DNA from: Trissonchulus latispiculum
Taxonomy: Eukaryota > Nematoda > Enoplea > Enoplida > Ironidae
Assembly: GCA_030248195.1 (NCBI GenBank)
Contig: JASAND010018212.1
Location: 1-64,000, forward strand
DNA length: 64,000 nucleotides
Direction of reading: 5' to 3'
Shown: one piece after another, positions 9,400-20,463 of the stretch
Layout of the letters: each line of letters opens with the position of its first letter
Position numbering within the stretch: position 1 is the stretch's first letter
The notes under the pieces: model-generated
Seen by the model: the letters and a program-made list of their open reading frames with translations, nothing else
The model's database searches: none
Told to the model about the DNA's origin: nothing
Position numbers and translations under genes: made by a program

Positions 9400-11937
9400 T
9401 TTCGTCGCGTGTTATTATTTTTGTGCCCCGTTTATTGGTATACCTATTGTTCACTTTTTGCCGTAACATGTCTTTAAAGTTTTAGCTGGGTGGGGGGTAA
9501 TGGGGTCTTTCCCATCTTCCTTTTAATCTTTTAACTTTTCGGCTTGCTTGATCTTTTCATTGTTTTCCGAGACTCCTAAAACATAGATTGTAATTTCTGC
9601 TTAGGCTTCCTTGGCCTCCTGTAATAATTATAATGATAAATTTTGTTTTCTTGAACTCTTTTGATGTTCTAGATTTTTCTCATCTTTTGTTGAATTTTCG
9701 GTTTAACCTTTCTTATAGTTGCCTATTAGAACAAAGTCTTTTTGATATCATTACTTTATTAGACTCTTTGATACGTATATATATATACGTACTTTGACTT
9801 TTTGATTTCTTTAGAATAAACTTGTTTTCTCTCTCCTTTCCTCCCCGTTCCCTTTAGTTTCTGTTGATCTCTATTTTCTCTTGATTTCGAAATTTCTAAA
9901 TTCGCAAGTCGTGGTCTTCTTTTTACTTTTACACTTTTTATTGGATTTTTCTAATTTTTGGGCTCCTACTTTTTCCCACTCTCTTTTAGAGTGGTACCCT
10001 GCGGGTCGTCGCGACCTCCGTATGCCGAGTGGGAGGGCCGCACGCTCGGTACCATTCTTTTTTATTTTCAGATTCCGTTTCAAGTAGCCTTGAGTTTTTC
10101 TTTGAATTTGCACAGGCCTTTGTGCCGGTGCCTCTATATGCTGGGGCGTACCGACACTCTGGTCTGGAGCTTTTCCAAATCTTAGGTGGGGCTGTAATTG
10201 TGTCGTCTATATTATGTCGTTCTTATTTTTCTTGCATAATCCTGCCATTTTATTAATCAGATTCCATTGTGTGCTTTATATTTGTTGGCCTTAAATTTTT
10301 GTTTTTGTTCTAGATTTTGTGCTCGTCTAATCATTCCTACTGTCCGGTGCCACCCACCCCCACCGTTGGTGCGCAGGTGTGCTCCCAATGGTGATCGGTG
10401 TCTAGGATGGATCTGGGTAGTGGTTGCGGCGCAGCTTTCGTTTGGCTGCTTGTGGGGTCTATCTGGCCCATTGTGATTTGGCCGCCGGTTGTGATGGTGT
10501 GGGCTTGGCTGTCCACACAGGTTGGTTCCCTTGTCTTGGTGCTATTTCTGGTGCACCGGATTTTCCGGTAACTTTATGTCTGTTTTGCCATATGTTTGGC
10601 CGTGACTTTTTCCATTGCACGGGTGGTAAGTCTATGCGGGTATGGGCGCACTTTGCCTGCGCGTTCCCTTGACTAGGCGGGGGCCTAACCGTCATGGGGT
10701 TCCCTTGGTCTGTGAACGGACTGTGCAGAAGAGGTTGTAAGGCCTCCTGTTTTTCTGACTGGCCGGTCCTGGTGTTGGCAGGGGGCTCTACGGCGGTCGT
10801 AGGCCCTCCTGCTGGGTACGTGCGCTCCTGTTCTGACTGTGCCTACATTGCTGACCCGGTTGGCGGTTGGTTGTTGGGCCATCTGGTTTGTGTTGCCATC
10901 CTGACTTGGTTTCTTGATGGCTTGGGGTTCCTGGCCAACTGTCGACTGATGGTCCAGCATTGACTTTTGGGTTGTTCCATCCTGTCGTGGCAGCCAAGTC
11001 CAGGGTGAACTGTTGCTGGACTTTGAAATCTTGGGCTCGCTGTTGCGGTGCTGAATTGAATACCGCTGTCCTCTCCCTGGCACACCTGCTGACACTTTCC
11101 AGCCACCCTTGTATTATGTTGTTGGTTGTGGTATTTTTCGGGTTCTGTCCTGTTTGATATTTGTGTTAGTTCATTGGGAGGGAGCCTCGGGATGAAATTT
11201 TCTTTCAAATTGGGGTCGTTTGATTGTTTTCTGATTTTTCTTATGGGTGCCCGCTACCTCGGCTTGGCCGTTGTAATGTACATAGTTTGGTGCCGGGCTA
11301 GTAGATTTTTTCACTTTTCTTTTCTTAACTGTTTTTACTCATATGTTTGATTTACTGACTGTCACTTTCGCCTATTTTCCCTAAAATTTTTCTTTTTCTT
11401 TCTATCTCTAAATACGCAGCTAGGCAAGTACTCTCTAGTTTACTTTGTATTGTTTACTTCGGCATTGCTACTGTTGTTTTGTATGTGTATACCTCTCTAT
11501 AAATCTTTTGTCTGCGGTTTTGCAACATATATGTTGTCACTATTGCTATGCATGTATATATTATCATATGGTTTATATATTTTCTCTTCTCTGGTTTTCT
11601 TCAATTGGGGAGTTTTTCGATTGCTATGTGGCTTCGGACGGTTCTATACTTTAGGATGTTGTTTTGTAGTTGTGTTGTATTGTCATAGATGTTGTCAAAA
11701 GTTGTTGTCAAAAAGTTGTCGAAAAGTTGTCTCAATTAAGTTTGAGTAGTTTTACCGTAGTCCGGTCAGCATGTCGAGAATGTGTTTGCTCGACCGAGGT
11801 CCGATGCATGTGCATCAAAAATATTTTATTTTTACGTAGAATTTCTAAAAACTGTTTTACCTTACTAGTACGCAGAATACCTGTGATAACTCCTTTTATC
11901 CCTTTTCTAACCGTGCAAAACCCGCCCGAGGCCGCCC
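9400..11937 (+). other. Long T/G-rich 3' non-coding tail of the NADAR element
   Basis: No convincing ORF is present over 2.5 kb. The plus strand is strongly enriched in T and, from about 10340 to 11200, in G and T together. Near 9770 a TACGTATATATATATACGTA palindrome is followed by AATAAA at about 9813. A hairpin-prone segment at 9987-10055 has matching GGTACC blocks. The second family copy has an equivalent tail on its coding strand at 42920-44744. The strand asymmetry and the position between the last ORF and the polypurine tract suggest an untranslated region of the genomic transcript. Confidence 0.5.
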
Positions 11938-11953
11938 GGGGGAAAAGAGGGGG
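11938..11953 (+). promoter_or_regulatory. Polypurine tract
   Basis: A purine run GGGGGAAAAGAGGGGG sits just upstream of TATTATGTGAAG. The second element has CAAAGAGGGGG followed by TATTTTGTGGAA in the equivalent place (minus strand, 42919-42897). Conservation of tract plus following bases in two otherwise diverged copies supports its role as the primer for plus-strand cDNA synthesis next to the 3' LTR. Confidence 0.65.
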
Positions 11954-11958
11954 TATTA

Positions 11959-12398
11959 TGTGAAGATAGCGTACACTAAAGATAGACATTTTGTGAAGTT
12001 TGCGCACACTTCTAAAATTATGGAATTATTTGGAAAATACTTAACTTGACAAACGCTCAGCGTTTTTCTGACTTTTGTCTGAATTCGTCGGTACCTTAGC
12101 TAAACTGTTGATTAGGTTCACGCTTGAACAAGTTAGTTGCGATTGGGTTATGTTTTGAGACGGTTGGGGGTTATCAAAGGTTCTCCGAATTTGGGATTGC
12201 GAAGTGTGGGTAAAGTTTGGTGAAACTTTGGGTGTAGTTTTTGTCTGGCGCTTGTATTTCTGTTTGATTTGTGAACTTTTCTGGAAATTATGTTTTTGAG
12301 TTTTGTCTAGCTCAGTTTGTGAAAGTGATAGTAAAATCATTTGTTGTTGAACATTTTCTTAGGCAGACTTAGGGCATTTTCTATCGGCATCACACACC
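11959..12398 (+). repeat. Probable 3' LTR of the NADAR element
   Basis: The segment starts TGTGAAG after the polypurine tract and ends near CATCACACACC. The candidate LTR behind the second element starts TGTGGAA and ends with the same CATCACACACC; a GTTGAAC block lies before the end in both. No clear TATA box was seen here and no 5' partner is in the window, so the boundaries are provisional. Confidence 0.45.
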
Positions 12399-13957
12399 AC
12401 ACAGTTACCTTGTGATCTAGTCTTATCCTAAATTATAGATAGTCAGCTCGTTTTACTCAAGAACTAGTACATTTACTGACATACGTAGACTCGAACTTCA
12501 CAACAGGATTTCAACTCCTAGTTAAAACGGAAAAATGGTGAAACTTCGTCAACGTCTACTAACCGGGTCGGAAAACTTGGAACTGGAGCAAGCTGTAGGC
12601 GTATTTTTTATAAGTTGCTAGCTAATGAAAACTTTTAAGTTATTAGACTAGGTCACACTGATCATTAACTCTTCTCTGCAGTATACCCCAGAAAGAGTTA
12701 ACGTTTCAACCGATTTTGCTGCAATTTGGAGGGTAGAGTGCTGGATGCTTTCTACTTACAAAAGTTGTAAAAACTTCAAAACTTAAAAAACTTTTTTGGA
12801 TAGAATACATCACGCGAATAAAATTGCACCAGCTTCTGAAAAATGTATCCTACGTTTGGCGTTGGTCACTGCCGTTTAAAATCTGGAGATAAAAAAATGC
12901 CGCCCCGCAATTTTAGAAGTACGTGCAGTGATAAAATTGTTCAGCGTGTTATGTTCTATTAAAAATTGAAAATTTTGAAGTTTTAAAAAATTAAATTTTT
13001 TAAAAAACTTTTTGAAACATTTTATTGTCAGGAATCATTAGGCTCTCTAGCATCCAAATTACAATAACATCGGTTGCACCGTTAGCAGTTTCTGGGGTGG
13101 GGGAATATTATAGAAAGGTCCAAAACTCCTCGTATTGGTTTTTCGGCTAAAATTGTGTCAATCTAGTCTTGGCAACTAGTTAATCATCTCAGCAAACAGT
13201 ATTCACTTTAAAGACATTATGCTATCAGTTTGCGCTTCACAAAGTTCAAGGAAATATTTCCAGTAAAATTGTAGTTTGCCAGCTATAAGTGCTGTAGTTT
13301 GCCTACTAATTTGTATACTATAAAGTATACAAATTTCAACCGGACACCCCTCTCAAACTAACCGAGGTCTGGTCTGAAAGCGAAGCAAACAGTTACCCAC
13401 GACAGCATGCTGCTACATAAGCAGGTTGACATTATTTTTTGTCGTTAATTAACTGGTAGTGATTCCGGCTAAAGTATCACTTCGTTTCACAGTGAGTGTT
13501 GAAATTTAAAAGTCAGGATCCTGTAAAAGTACAATCTCGTATAATATGCGCACCAAATACGGAGACATATGGTCATACTGATCATGATGTCAAGGCAAGG
13601 TACCTGGACAGCTGGAGTTACATGTCGCAAAATATTTAGTGGGTTTGAACCCCAAATTATTGGGTCCTGTACTGGGATAGCAACAGTCAATTGACGGCCC
13701 AATCGGACTTGAAATGTTCCTTGATGGGAGATTGATCCGCGGATGACCGACTTTCGAGAAAGGGTGAAGAAGCACATACGGGTGTACGAAGGGAAGACAG
13801 GAATGGCAACTGGTTCGTATGGGAACGACTAAACTAACCATGTCTCCATACGTGGGGAACCAATTCGCTGGCTTTCAGGATAGCTCATTGCCGTTGCACC
13901 CAAAGATGAACCATTCGGATAGGTGGGGGTGGGGGGAGAATCCATCGTAAGGCAATG
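12399..13957. other. No recognisable gene
   Basis: Short frames only, none with family resemblance. The stretch contains A/T-rich tracts (for example 12950-13020) and no clear repeat structure. It is probably intergenic sequence or old element remains. Confidence 0.5.
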
Positions 13958-14239
13958 TAAATGAGAAAGAAGAAGAAAGCCATGTACCACCGAAGGTCCG
14001 AAAAATTAGGACCTCCGGTGGGACTCGAACCCACGACATTTTGCGCACTAGGCAAACGCTCTGCCGATTGAGCTACGGAGGCACAGTCTCATCAAGCTTT
14101 GTCGGAATTCGTGTACCAATGTACATGACTTTCACTACGTGAACCCACGCAGGTAGAAACAAATTGGAGGAAGAGCAAGCTCAAGGGCCGTCGCACTTGT
14201 TCTACAAATATAAATGAGAAAGAAGAAGAAAGCCATGTA
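13958..14239. repeat. 29-bp direct repeat bracketing a tRNA-bearing segment
   Basis: The 29 bases at 13958-13986 (starting TAAATGAGAAAGAAGAAG) recur exactly at 14211-14239. The 224 bases between them include a complete tRNA gene on the minus strand. An identical direct repeat around an insert is what a long target-site duplication of a retroposed RNA would look like, although 29 bp is long. The insert has about 130 bp upstream of the tRNA and almost nothing after it, which differs from ordinary tRNA-headed SINEs. Confidence 0.6.
14010..14082 (-). tRNA. tRNA-Thr(AGT)
   Basis: The minus strand folds as a standard 73-base tRNA: a 7-bp acceptor stem GCCTCCG/CGGAGGT (first pair G.U), D arm GCTC/GAGC, 5-bp anticodon stem TTTGC/GCAAA with loop CTAGTGC (anticodon AGT), a 5-base variable loop and T arm GTGGG/CCCAC with TTCGAGT. 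A T5 run about ten bases downstream can end RNA polymerase III transcription. The discriminator base is C and the first pair is a wobble, so it could be a tRNA-derived retroposon rather than a functional gene. There is no intron. Confidence 0.8.
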
Positions 14240-16932
14240 GTAGATGTCCGACTGCCTCCATAAAGAAAACCCAGCCATTGACCTTCAAATTCAGAACGGT
14301 CCCAGGAACGGCGTTGGTTTCCGAAGGGATGCCAGTTGGTTGGATCTGAAAGTCAAGTCGGCCAGCCGGAGTCCAGAAGAGGAATCCAGGTACAGGTCCG
14401 GTATTTAGAAGCCTGGAAATACGGATCCCAATAAATGGACATAACAGTCATGTCCATTGTTATGATAGTAATTCCCGATTAAAGAGAAAAGTCCGGGCTA
14501 GGAAGTCAGGTTCCTGATGACAGCCAACTACCATGAAGTTGCCATGAGGGATTACAGACAGGAAAAACAATTACCCCCAGACTAACATCGAACTCACCAG
14601 CCTGATCGGCTAAATTGCTAAATAACCAGTCAAGTTTCGGCAAAGGTTGATTAACAAAATTACGTACTTGCATATCTGAACTAACTTAACCAGGTTCTGA
14701 TCTAGTTCCGCGTCCACGTTCTCAGGTCCAGCAAGACTGATAATCAGAGATTTGGGTAGGCGGTTCGGCAGTTTGCACATTGGCTGTAAAAGCAATTCCC
14801 AATGGGGAGGCTGCTCAAAATAACGAAGGAGCCTCCGTTTGGCATCGTGAGTTTGACCACCGGCGGCCAAATTGGCCAAGCTCGAAGTAGTCGGTTACGA
14901 CCCAGCCGATGGGGTGCCCTGCGGTCTCCGAGATTTTTCTATTAGTTAATCAGCTTGAGATCTGATTGGCGGGCACACCATGCAGCTTTGTATCTAACAT
15001 CCTTGGACTCAAAGGGTGCTGAATTATATAAATGTGATATGAAAAATAAAACCGGTTTGAGCACCTAAAACTACACCTGAAACACAGAAACAAAAATAAG
15101 CAGACTAAGATAAATAAAATACCAAACTTAGTAACATAATATCAAATACGTGAAAGAAAGGTTCGAAGGATGCACCAAAACAGAAAACAAAATGAGGGCA
15201 GAAACAAGAAATAGTAAAGTAAAGTACTAAATACAATTACACTAAGCTAAACAGGAGCAGAATAAAAATTAAAAGTGAGGTAAAAGCTAAAGAAGCCTAA
15301 AAGTATTTTTGTGGCCTTCCCCCTAATCCAGATTATGAGAAAAGATCTACACTGTCTCAGTATAAGTCCACTTAAATAAAACACGTATAGGTACTCTAGT
15401 TTTTCCCATGCACACAGAAAACCCCTTTGGTACTAAATTGCACGAACGGTAACCTTTTTCAGCCGCAAGGTTTAGTGTTTATCTGTACTGTTTATCTGTA
15501 CGCAAAGCGTTTATCTGGACCCTGAGAAATAAATAGGTGAGTCGTCGCACGGTTGTAGGCGCTGATGAAAAGACCAAGTAATTGGTTTAGGCGTCTAGAC
15601 AGCGGATATATGATATTGGCGGATATCAGGTCCGCAGATGAAGTCGAAGTAACGAAAATGAAGAAGTAACTTCTCTGGCAGTAAAGTTTCCCAAACGTTG
15701 AAAAACCAAACTTTGATGAGGAAGGCCTGACAGCCAAACCACCAGATTCTGTACTGGCAGACTAATTCAGCTCAATTGGAAACAGACAGCAGTTGGACAG
15801 CTCCTTGCATACGAACTGGCAGTACCAAACGTGCGTATAACCGACCAATTGGCTACCCAACCATTCATTGGTGGTGGAACTGCTTGCATGCAAGCAATTT
15901 CGCTGTGCGCAAAACGCTACGTGCAATGTACGGAGCCCAAATTTTGCAGAGCTAGTCCTGAAAAATAGTAAATTGATATCGTGTAAAATATTCTTTAGAC
16001 CAATCTATACTTTTCTGTGCGATACGATCAAAGTTCGAAAAATTCGGCGCGATAGGTCCATTTGGATGAAGGCAAACTAAGGTGTTATGAACTGTGGTTA
16101 ACCAAATTATCCTAAATTTCTACCATTTATACTCTAAGTATCTGTCTCAACCTGTGAAAATAGCTTGATTTCGTTAATCCCTGCATTCGCAGTGCTAGAT
16201 TATGTTATCAATATTGTTGCTGTTATTTGATAGCATTTTGAGCATGTGAGTCAATTACTCCAAGGTACTTTGGCATACTCTTCTGAAACTTTGCACACTA
16301 CAAGCCAGTGAGTGTAACAAGAGCGCAGGAAATTAGTTTTCTAAGTCCCGCTCCAGTATCAAGAAATTCTAAATTGATTTCTCGAAGGTGGTCTGTGAGG
16401 ATCGCTCCAAAAATCTCTGAATCGGTTGTAAGCGATACTGAGCGAAGGACGCGTTGTATCGAATTACTGATTTCATAATCGGATTTAGATTCAAACAGCC
16501 CTATAAGTACCTATTCGGTAAAATTCGACAAAACATTTTTGGCCCCAGTTTAACTGCGCTTTTCACGAATGACAATGTAGATTATTAATTAACTAAATGT
16601 GAGCTGCGGCACAAACCGGAAAACCAAAACCCTCGAAAGTTAGTCACAGTTTGCCTCTATTAGAGCGAAATAACTGGTCAACAACAGGGGAAGGCTATGA
16701 GCTGTCAATTTTATTAGATTGAAAACGTAGCACCGTTCACCTTTAATCTTGGCGAAGTTTTAAAATTTGAACTGTTATTGCTGAAGACGGAAGCAGCGCT
16801 TCAAAAGCCAGAATGCTTTTAATATTTAGTACTAGTAACAGTAAACATTGGTGGTAAAACGTTGCAGTATCGGTCGAACGGTTGATCACCAGCGCTGAAA
16901 AAGAGTCTTAAAAAAGCCCATGTTTGGCACCA
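14240..16932. other. No recognisable gene
   Basis: Only short frames without family resemblance occur here. A/C-rich tracts lie around 15040-15260. No convincing repeat or RNA gene was seen. Confidence 0.5.
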
Positions 16933-16950
16933 GGGCCCTGTTGCACCAAC

Positions 16951-17135
16951 CACTGATTACTGATTAATCAGTAATCAGTAATCAGTAATCAGTAAAATCC
17001 GTTGCACCAACTTTACTGATTACAATCAGTAATCAGTAATCAGTAATCAGTAAATAATCAGTGAATAATCAGTAAATAATCAGTAAGTTGTTGCACCAAA
17101 CTCTTTACTGATTACTGATTACTGATTATTTTCGT
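16951..17135. repeat. Subterminal ATCAGTA repeat cluster, left end of Harbinger element
   Basis: About a dozen copies of the 7-base unit ATCAGTA or its complement TACTGAT are packed here in both orientations, interrupted by GTTGCACCAA, a repeat of the TIR core (near 17002 and 17089). The mirror cluster sits at 20360-20463. The layout suggests arrayed binding sites for the Myb/SANT or transposase protein. Confidence 0.8.
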
Positions 17136-17420
17136 CTAAATTTAATCAGTCGTTCTTACGTTGATTATCTCACAATCAGTCTTTTTTATCTACATTTCTT
17201 TCCAAATTTCTAATACAAATCCAATTTTAATCTTAGTTATTTTAATCTAACTGTACTTACGTCTTCATTTTACCTATCTTTTATATGTTTTAGTTGCAAA
17301 ATATCATCTAAGATGTATGATTCCTAGCAAGCATTTATTAACTTCTTCAAAACAACTAACAACTTTAACTAACTAACAATAAGTTCAAAATTCAACTCTT
17401 TATATATGTATCAGACATTT

Positions 17421-18780
17421 CTATTCCACAGTGTCCCAAATAGTCTGCAAAGATTGACCTCCCAACCAGTCAGTGGCCGGAGGAGGTGCCGGTTGAGGTG
17501 CAGTCAGCAGCAGACTATCCCTGTTTGCCTCTTCACGCTGCATCCTCTTAATTTCTAAAGCCATCTTCACCTTCTTCATTTCCAATATCTCGCACTGCAA
17601 CTTCAGATAATCTATTTCCAATTTGGTTTTCTCAAATCGAAGCTGATCGTAAACTGAAGGATCAATTCCGCTGCTGCTGGCAACAACCTCTTTGCGGGCT
17701 CCTTTGCTACGAATTGCAGCGGATTTAGGTGTAACAACTCGGCTAATTGCACTGGAAGAAACCATAGGAGTACTGTAACTACTTGCAGCTGCAGCTGCAA
17801 CAGTAGAAGTTGCAGTGGCAACAGAAGTAGCAGTAGCAGTGGTAGTTGTAAGAGATGGCACGGGTGGAGGAGGGGTAGGCTGCATAAGAGGGGATTCCCT
17901 GCCACTCGGTGGAGAAAACACTTCGCCAACCGACCCTGGACTGTCGACAGAAGCGGCTGACTCCCACGTTTCTGGAACGTCCAATCCCTCAAGTCCCGGA
18001 GAGTCTTTACCAATGACATCCAGAACAGCATGATCCACGCGAGTATACTTCGTCTCAGCTCCTCCTTCACCGCCAGTTTGATTCCGCTTATCCCTTTTTT
18101 TCTAAAACAAGTTATCGTAAACTAAACCTTAACTCATAATGTCTTATACGATTTTACAATTTGAACTGAAAAATCTGAAAATTGCACTCTTTGAAATTTG
18201 GTTGAGAACTCCCGAAAATTTGCTAGATTCTTATAGAAACTGAAGAAAATGGGAACCTTGTTTATGGCGTGGATAGAATCCGAATTGACTAATATTCAGT
18301 CGATAACTGTAGCTTGTGACGATCTAGCAACCAACGGACATTGAGAACCTCACCTTACGCTTATTTAGTTTAGTTAGCTACTTACTATTAAGACAGTTAA
18401 TGCCTTTTCAAGAAAGGGTAGGGTAGAGTAGAGTTAAACGGATCGAGTTAACTTTAACTCTACTCTACCCTTTCTTGAAAAGGCCCTAAGTTTCAATACT
18501 TCAGTTTTTAGGTTACAACAAGTTTACGTACCCTGGCATACTGAGTAAAATTCCGCCACAAAACATCCCGCAAATAGGTCCACTTTTTTCCATCCGGTAT
18601 TGGATCAAATCCATATTCATTTTTACACTGAGCCACAATATCTTGCCATCCTTTAGCCTTATCGTCACGGGTCAAAGTATCAGAGAAAGAACCAAACAAT
18701 ACTGCCTTTTTACAGTCAATCAGTTTGAGCAAAATCACCTTCTGTTCTTCAGTTAGAGATCCAACTTTGGCACTGGGCAT
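17421..18780 (-). CDS. Harbinger Myb/SANT-like protein, two exons
   Basis: Exon 1 (18780-18532) encodes 83 residues starting MPSAKVGSLTEEQK, a Myb/SANT-like trihelix fold with conserved Trp (KAKGWQDIV; KKWTYLRDVLWRNF). It ends AGG just before a GTACGT donor. Exon 2 (18101-17421) follows a TTTTAG acceptor in the same phase and gives 226 residues with a Pro/Ser/Thr/Ala-rich middle and a C-terminal coiled coil (about 60 residues, FEKTKLEIDYLKLQCEILEM). The predicted product is 309 residues. In this superfamily the Myb-like partner binds the transposase, brings it to the nucleus and helps it bind the ends. Transcription runs divergently from the transposase gene, so the 90-bp gap between start codons is a likely shared promoter. 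Confidence 0.85.
18403..18483. repeat. Hairpin (31-bp inverted repeat) inside the Myb/SANT intron
   Basis: CCTTTTCAAGAAAGGG...TAGAGTAGAGTTAAA at 18403-18436 is repeated inverted at 18453-18483 with a 16-base loop; the left arm has five extra bases. It lies wholly within the predicted 430-bp intron. It may be a tiny nested MITE or an RNA hairpin. Confidence 0.7.
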
Positions 18781-18869
18781 TGCATTAAATTAAGTATATG
18801 TCAAGAGATCAAACTTAAAGATCTAAACAGCAACATTCAATTTGATTTATTTATTTTAGCTTATATACT

Positions 18870-19931
18870 ATGTTTAATTCATCGAGTGATGACGAATTCA
18901 ATTTTAATGATGACAACAATAACCGTCGACGCCCCAAAATTTACCGCCCCAGAATTAATTTTAATCGGCTGCCTCATGAAAATCAGCAAAGATTTCGATT
19001 GACCGATGATCATGTACAACGGATAATTTTGGAGCTTTCGCCTTTCCTACAGTACGATAGTAACAGAAATTGTGCCTTAACTGTAGATCAGCAAATTAAG
19101 TTGGCTGTTCGCTACTTGGCTACCGGCGGGAACTTTCATGTTATCGGAGATGCTCATGGGGTGGATAAGTCTACAGTATCTAGAACTCTTCACAGATTTG
19201 TAAATGCAGTTTGTGACCATTTGTTGCCCCGTTTGGTTGACTGGCCGGAAGGTGACGATGTGAATTGGGCTTTGGCGGCTCAATTTCGCGAAATTGATGG
19301 AGGTCGGGGGGTTCTCGGAGTATTTGGCTGCGTTGATGGTACCCATATCAACATTATTAGGCCTACGCAATTTGAGCATCAGTTTGTCAATAGGCACGGA
19401 AACCATTCGCTTAATGCTATGTTAGTATGTGGGCCCGACCTAAAATTTTATTATGTTTCTGCGAAATGGCCTGGGTCTGTGTCAGATGCAAGGGTTTTTC
19501 GTAATAGTACCCTGAACCAACGCCTTTCTAGTGGGTGGAAACCGGTACCAAACGGTGTACTTTTGGGGGATTCCGGCTATCCAAACTTAGGGTTTTTGAT
19601 TACTCCACTGCTGAACCCGGGAACGCCTCAGCAGCAACGATTTAGTCGAGCGCATAAGAAGGTCCGCCGGCATATCGAGTGTGCAATTGGCGTAATGAAG
19701 CAGCGCTTTCGCTGCTTGTTAGGTACAATGCACCTGGAACCAGTGAAGGCTGCCAACGTCATTCGCTGCGCTGTTGCTTTGCACAATTTGCTTTTGAATG
19801 ACGGTGATGTCAGGGACGCCGAAAATTTGGACGGGTTGGAAGGGGATCCCAATTTGGAAGCAGAAGCGGAAGATGTGGAAAACGTGGAGGAAGGAACTCA
19901 TAGAAGAAATCAGCTAATAACTTTATTCTAG
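18870..19931 (+). CDS. Harbinger DDE transposase (HARBI1-like)
   Basis: This is an intact 353-residue protein. Residues about 70-112 form a helix-turn-helix (AHGVDKSTVSRTLHRF). The DDE nuclease carries Asp156 (FGCVDGTHI), Asp234 (LLGDSGYPN) and Glu270 (VRRHIECAIGVMKQRF), the spacing and context of the DDE_Tnp_4 family. The N terminus is acidic and Asn-rich, the C terminus acidic. Start ATG at 18870 is the first in frame, 90 bp from the divergent Myb/SANT start. The protein would cut and paste the element with the Myb/SANT partner in the nucleus. No stop, frameshift or lost catalytic residue is visible, which suggests recent activity or domestication; the flanking TIRs argue for the former. 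Confidence 0.95.
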   Translation: MFNSSSDDEFNFNDDNNNRRRPKIYRPRINFNRLPHENQQRFRLTDDHVQRIILELSPFLQYDSNRNCALTVDQQIKLAVRYLATGGNFHVIGDAHGVDKSTVSRTLHRFVNAVCDHLLPRLVDWPEGDDVNWALAAQFREIDGGRGVLGVFGCVDGTHINIIRPTQFEHQFVNRHGNHSLNAMLVCGPDLKFYYVSAKWPGSVSDARVFRNSTLNQRLSSGWKPVPNGVLLGDSGYPNLGFLITPLLNPGTPQQQRFSRAHKKVRRHIECAIGVMKQRFRCLLGTMHLEPVKAANVIRCAVALHNLLLNDGDVRDAENLDGLEGDPNLEAEAEDVENVEEGTHRRNQLITLF

Positions 19932-20359
19932 TCCGATATGCCGTTTGAATAGGAACTTTTTATTGTTCAAGAATTGTTGTTTTGAAAGGTGCTACATGAA
20001 AAGAAAATCATTTTAGATGAGTTGATAGAATGAACTAATGACACTATTTAACTAAACTATTTAATTTAACCAAGAGTACATATTTAACTAAACATCAAAT
20101 TCAGTTACCCCATTTAACTAAACTAACTTTCATAAATGACACTACCTGAAAAATCTGAACAAAATATTACTAAAGAAAAAATAAACTGCAACCAAATCTA
20201 CGTATCAGAAAAATAAATGCAATGAACCAACGTGTCAAAAAATAGACTGCAATAAAAACTACGTATTTTCCATCTTTCAAATGCAGCTCTTGAACTAAAT
20301 TATATGTACGCTTTCACATTCAAAGAAATATACAGCCTGGGAACGTCTGTTTCTCAAGC

Positions 20360-20463
20360 AATCAGTAATCAGTAATCAGTAATCAGTAATCAGTAGTCTT
20401 GTGCAACGGAAAATAACTTACTGATTACTGATTACTGATTACTGATTACTGATTACTGATTAA
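20360..20463. repeat. Subterminal ATCAGTA repeat cluster, right end of Harbinger element
   Basis: Four copies of ATCAGTA followed by six of TACTGAT form a cluster that mirrors the one at the left end. The GTTGGTGCAACAGGGCCC terminal repeat follows immediately. Confidence 0.8.

Larger units (their letters stand above)
1558..12398 (+). mobile_element. 5'-truncated Gypsy-type LTR element carrying exonuclease and NADAR ORFs
   Basis: In order on the plus strand the element holds the end of reverse transcriptase, RNase H, integrase (to 3611), a T-rich spacer, a DEDDy exonuclease-like ORF (4372-6142), a NADAR ORF (6238-9399), a 2.5 kb T/G-rich tail, a polypurine tract ending at 11953 and a probable 3' LTR (about 11959-12398). 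That the later ORFs belong to the same element is inferred from shared strand, close packing, similar base use and the polypurine tract/LTR end, which recurs behind the second NADAR ORF at 42.9 kb. No 5' LTR, primer binding site, gag or protease was found, so this copy cannot be autonomous. The alternative is a chance join of a Gypsy fragment to another element; an intact full-length copy elsewhere would decide. Confidence 0.6.

Noticed and set aside
10267..11208. Several overlapping ORFs on both strands
   Set aside because: The G/T-rich stretch is poor in stops on both strands; no family resemblance and no conserved counterpart reading in the second element.
17612..18070. Leu-rich 152-codon minus ORF
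   Set aside because: Out-of-frame shadow of exon 2 of the Myb/SANT gene.
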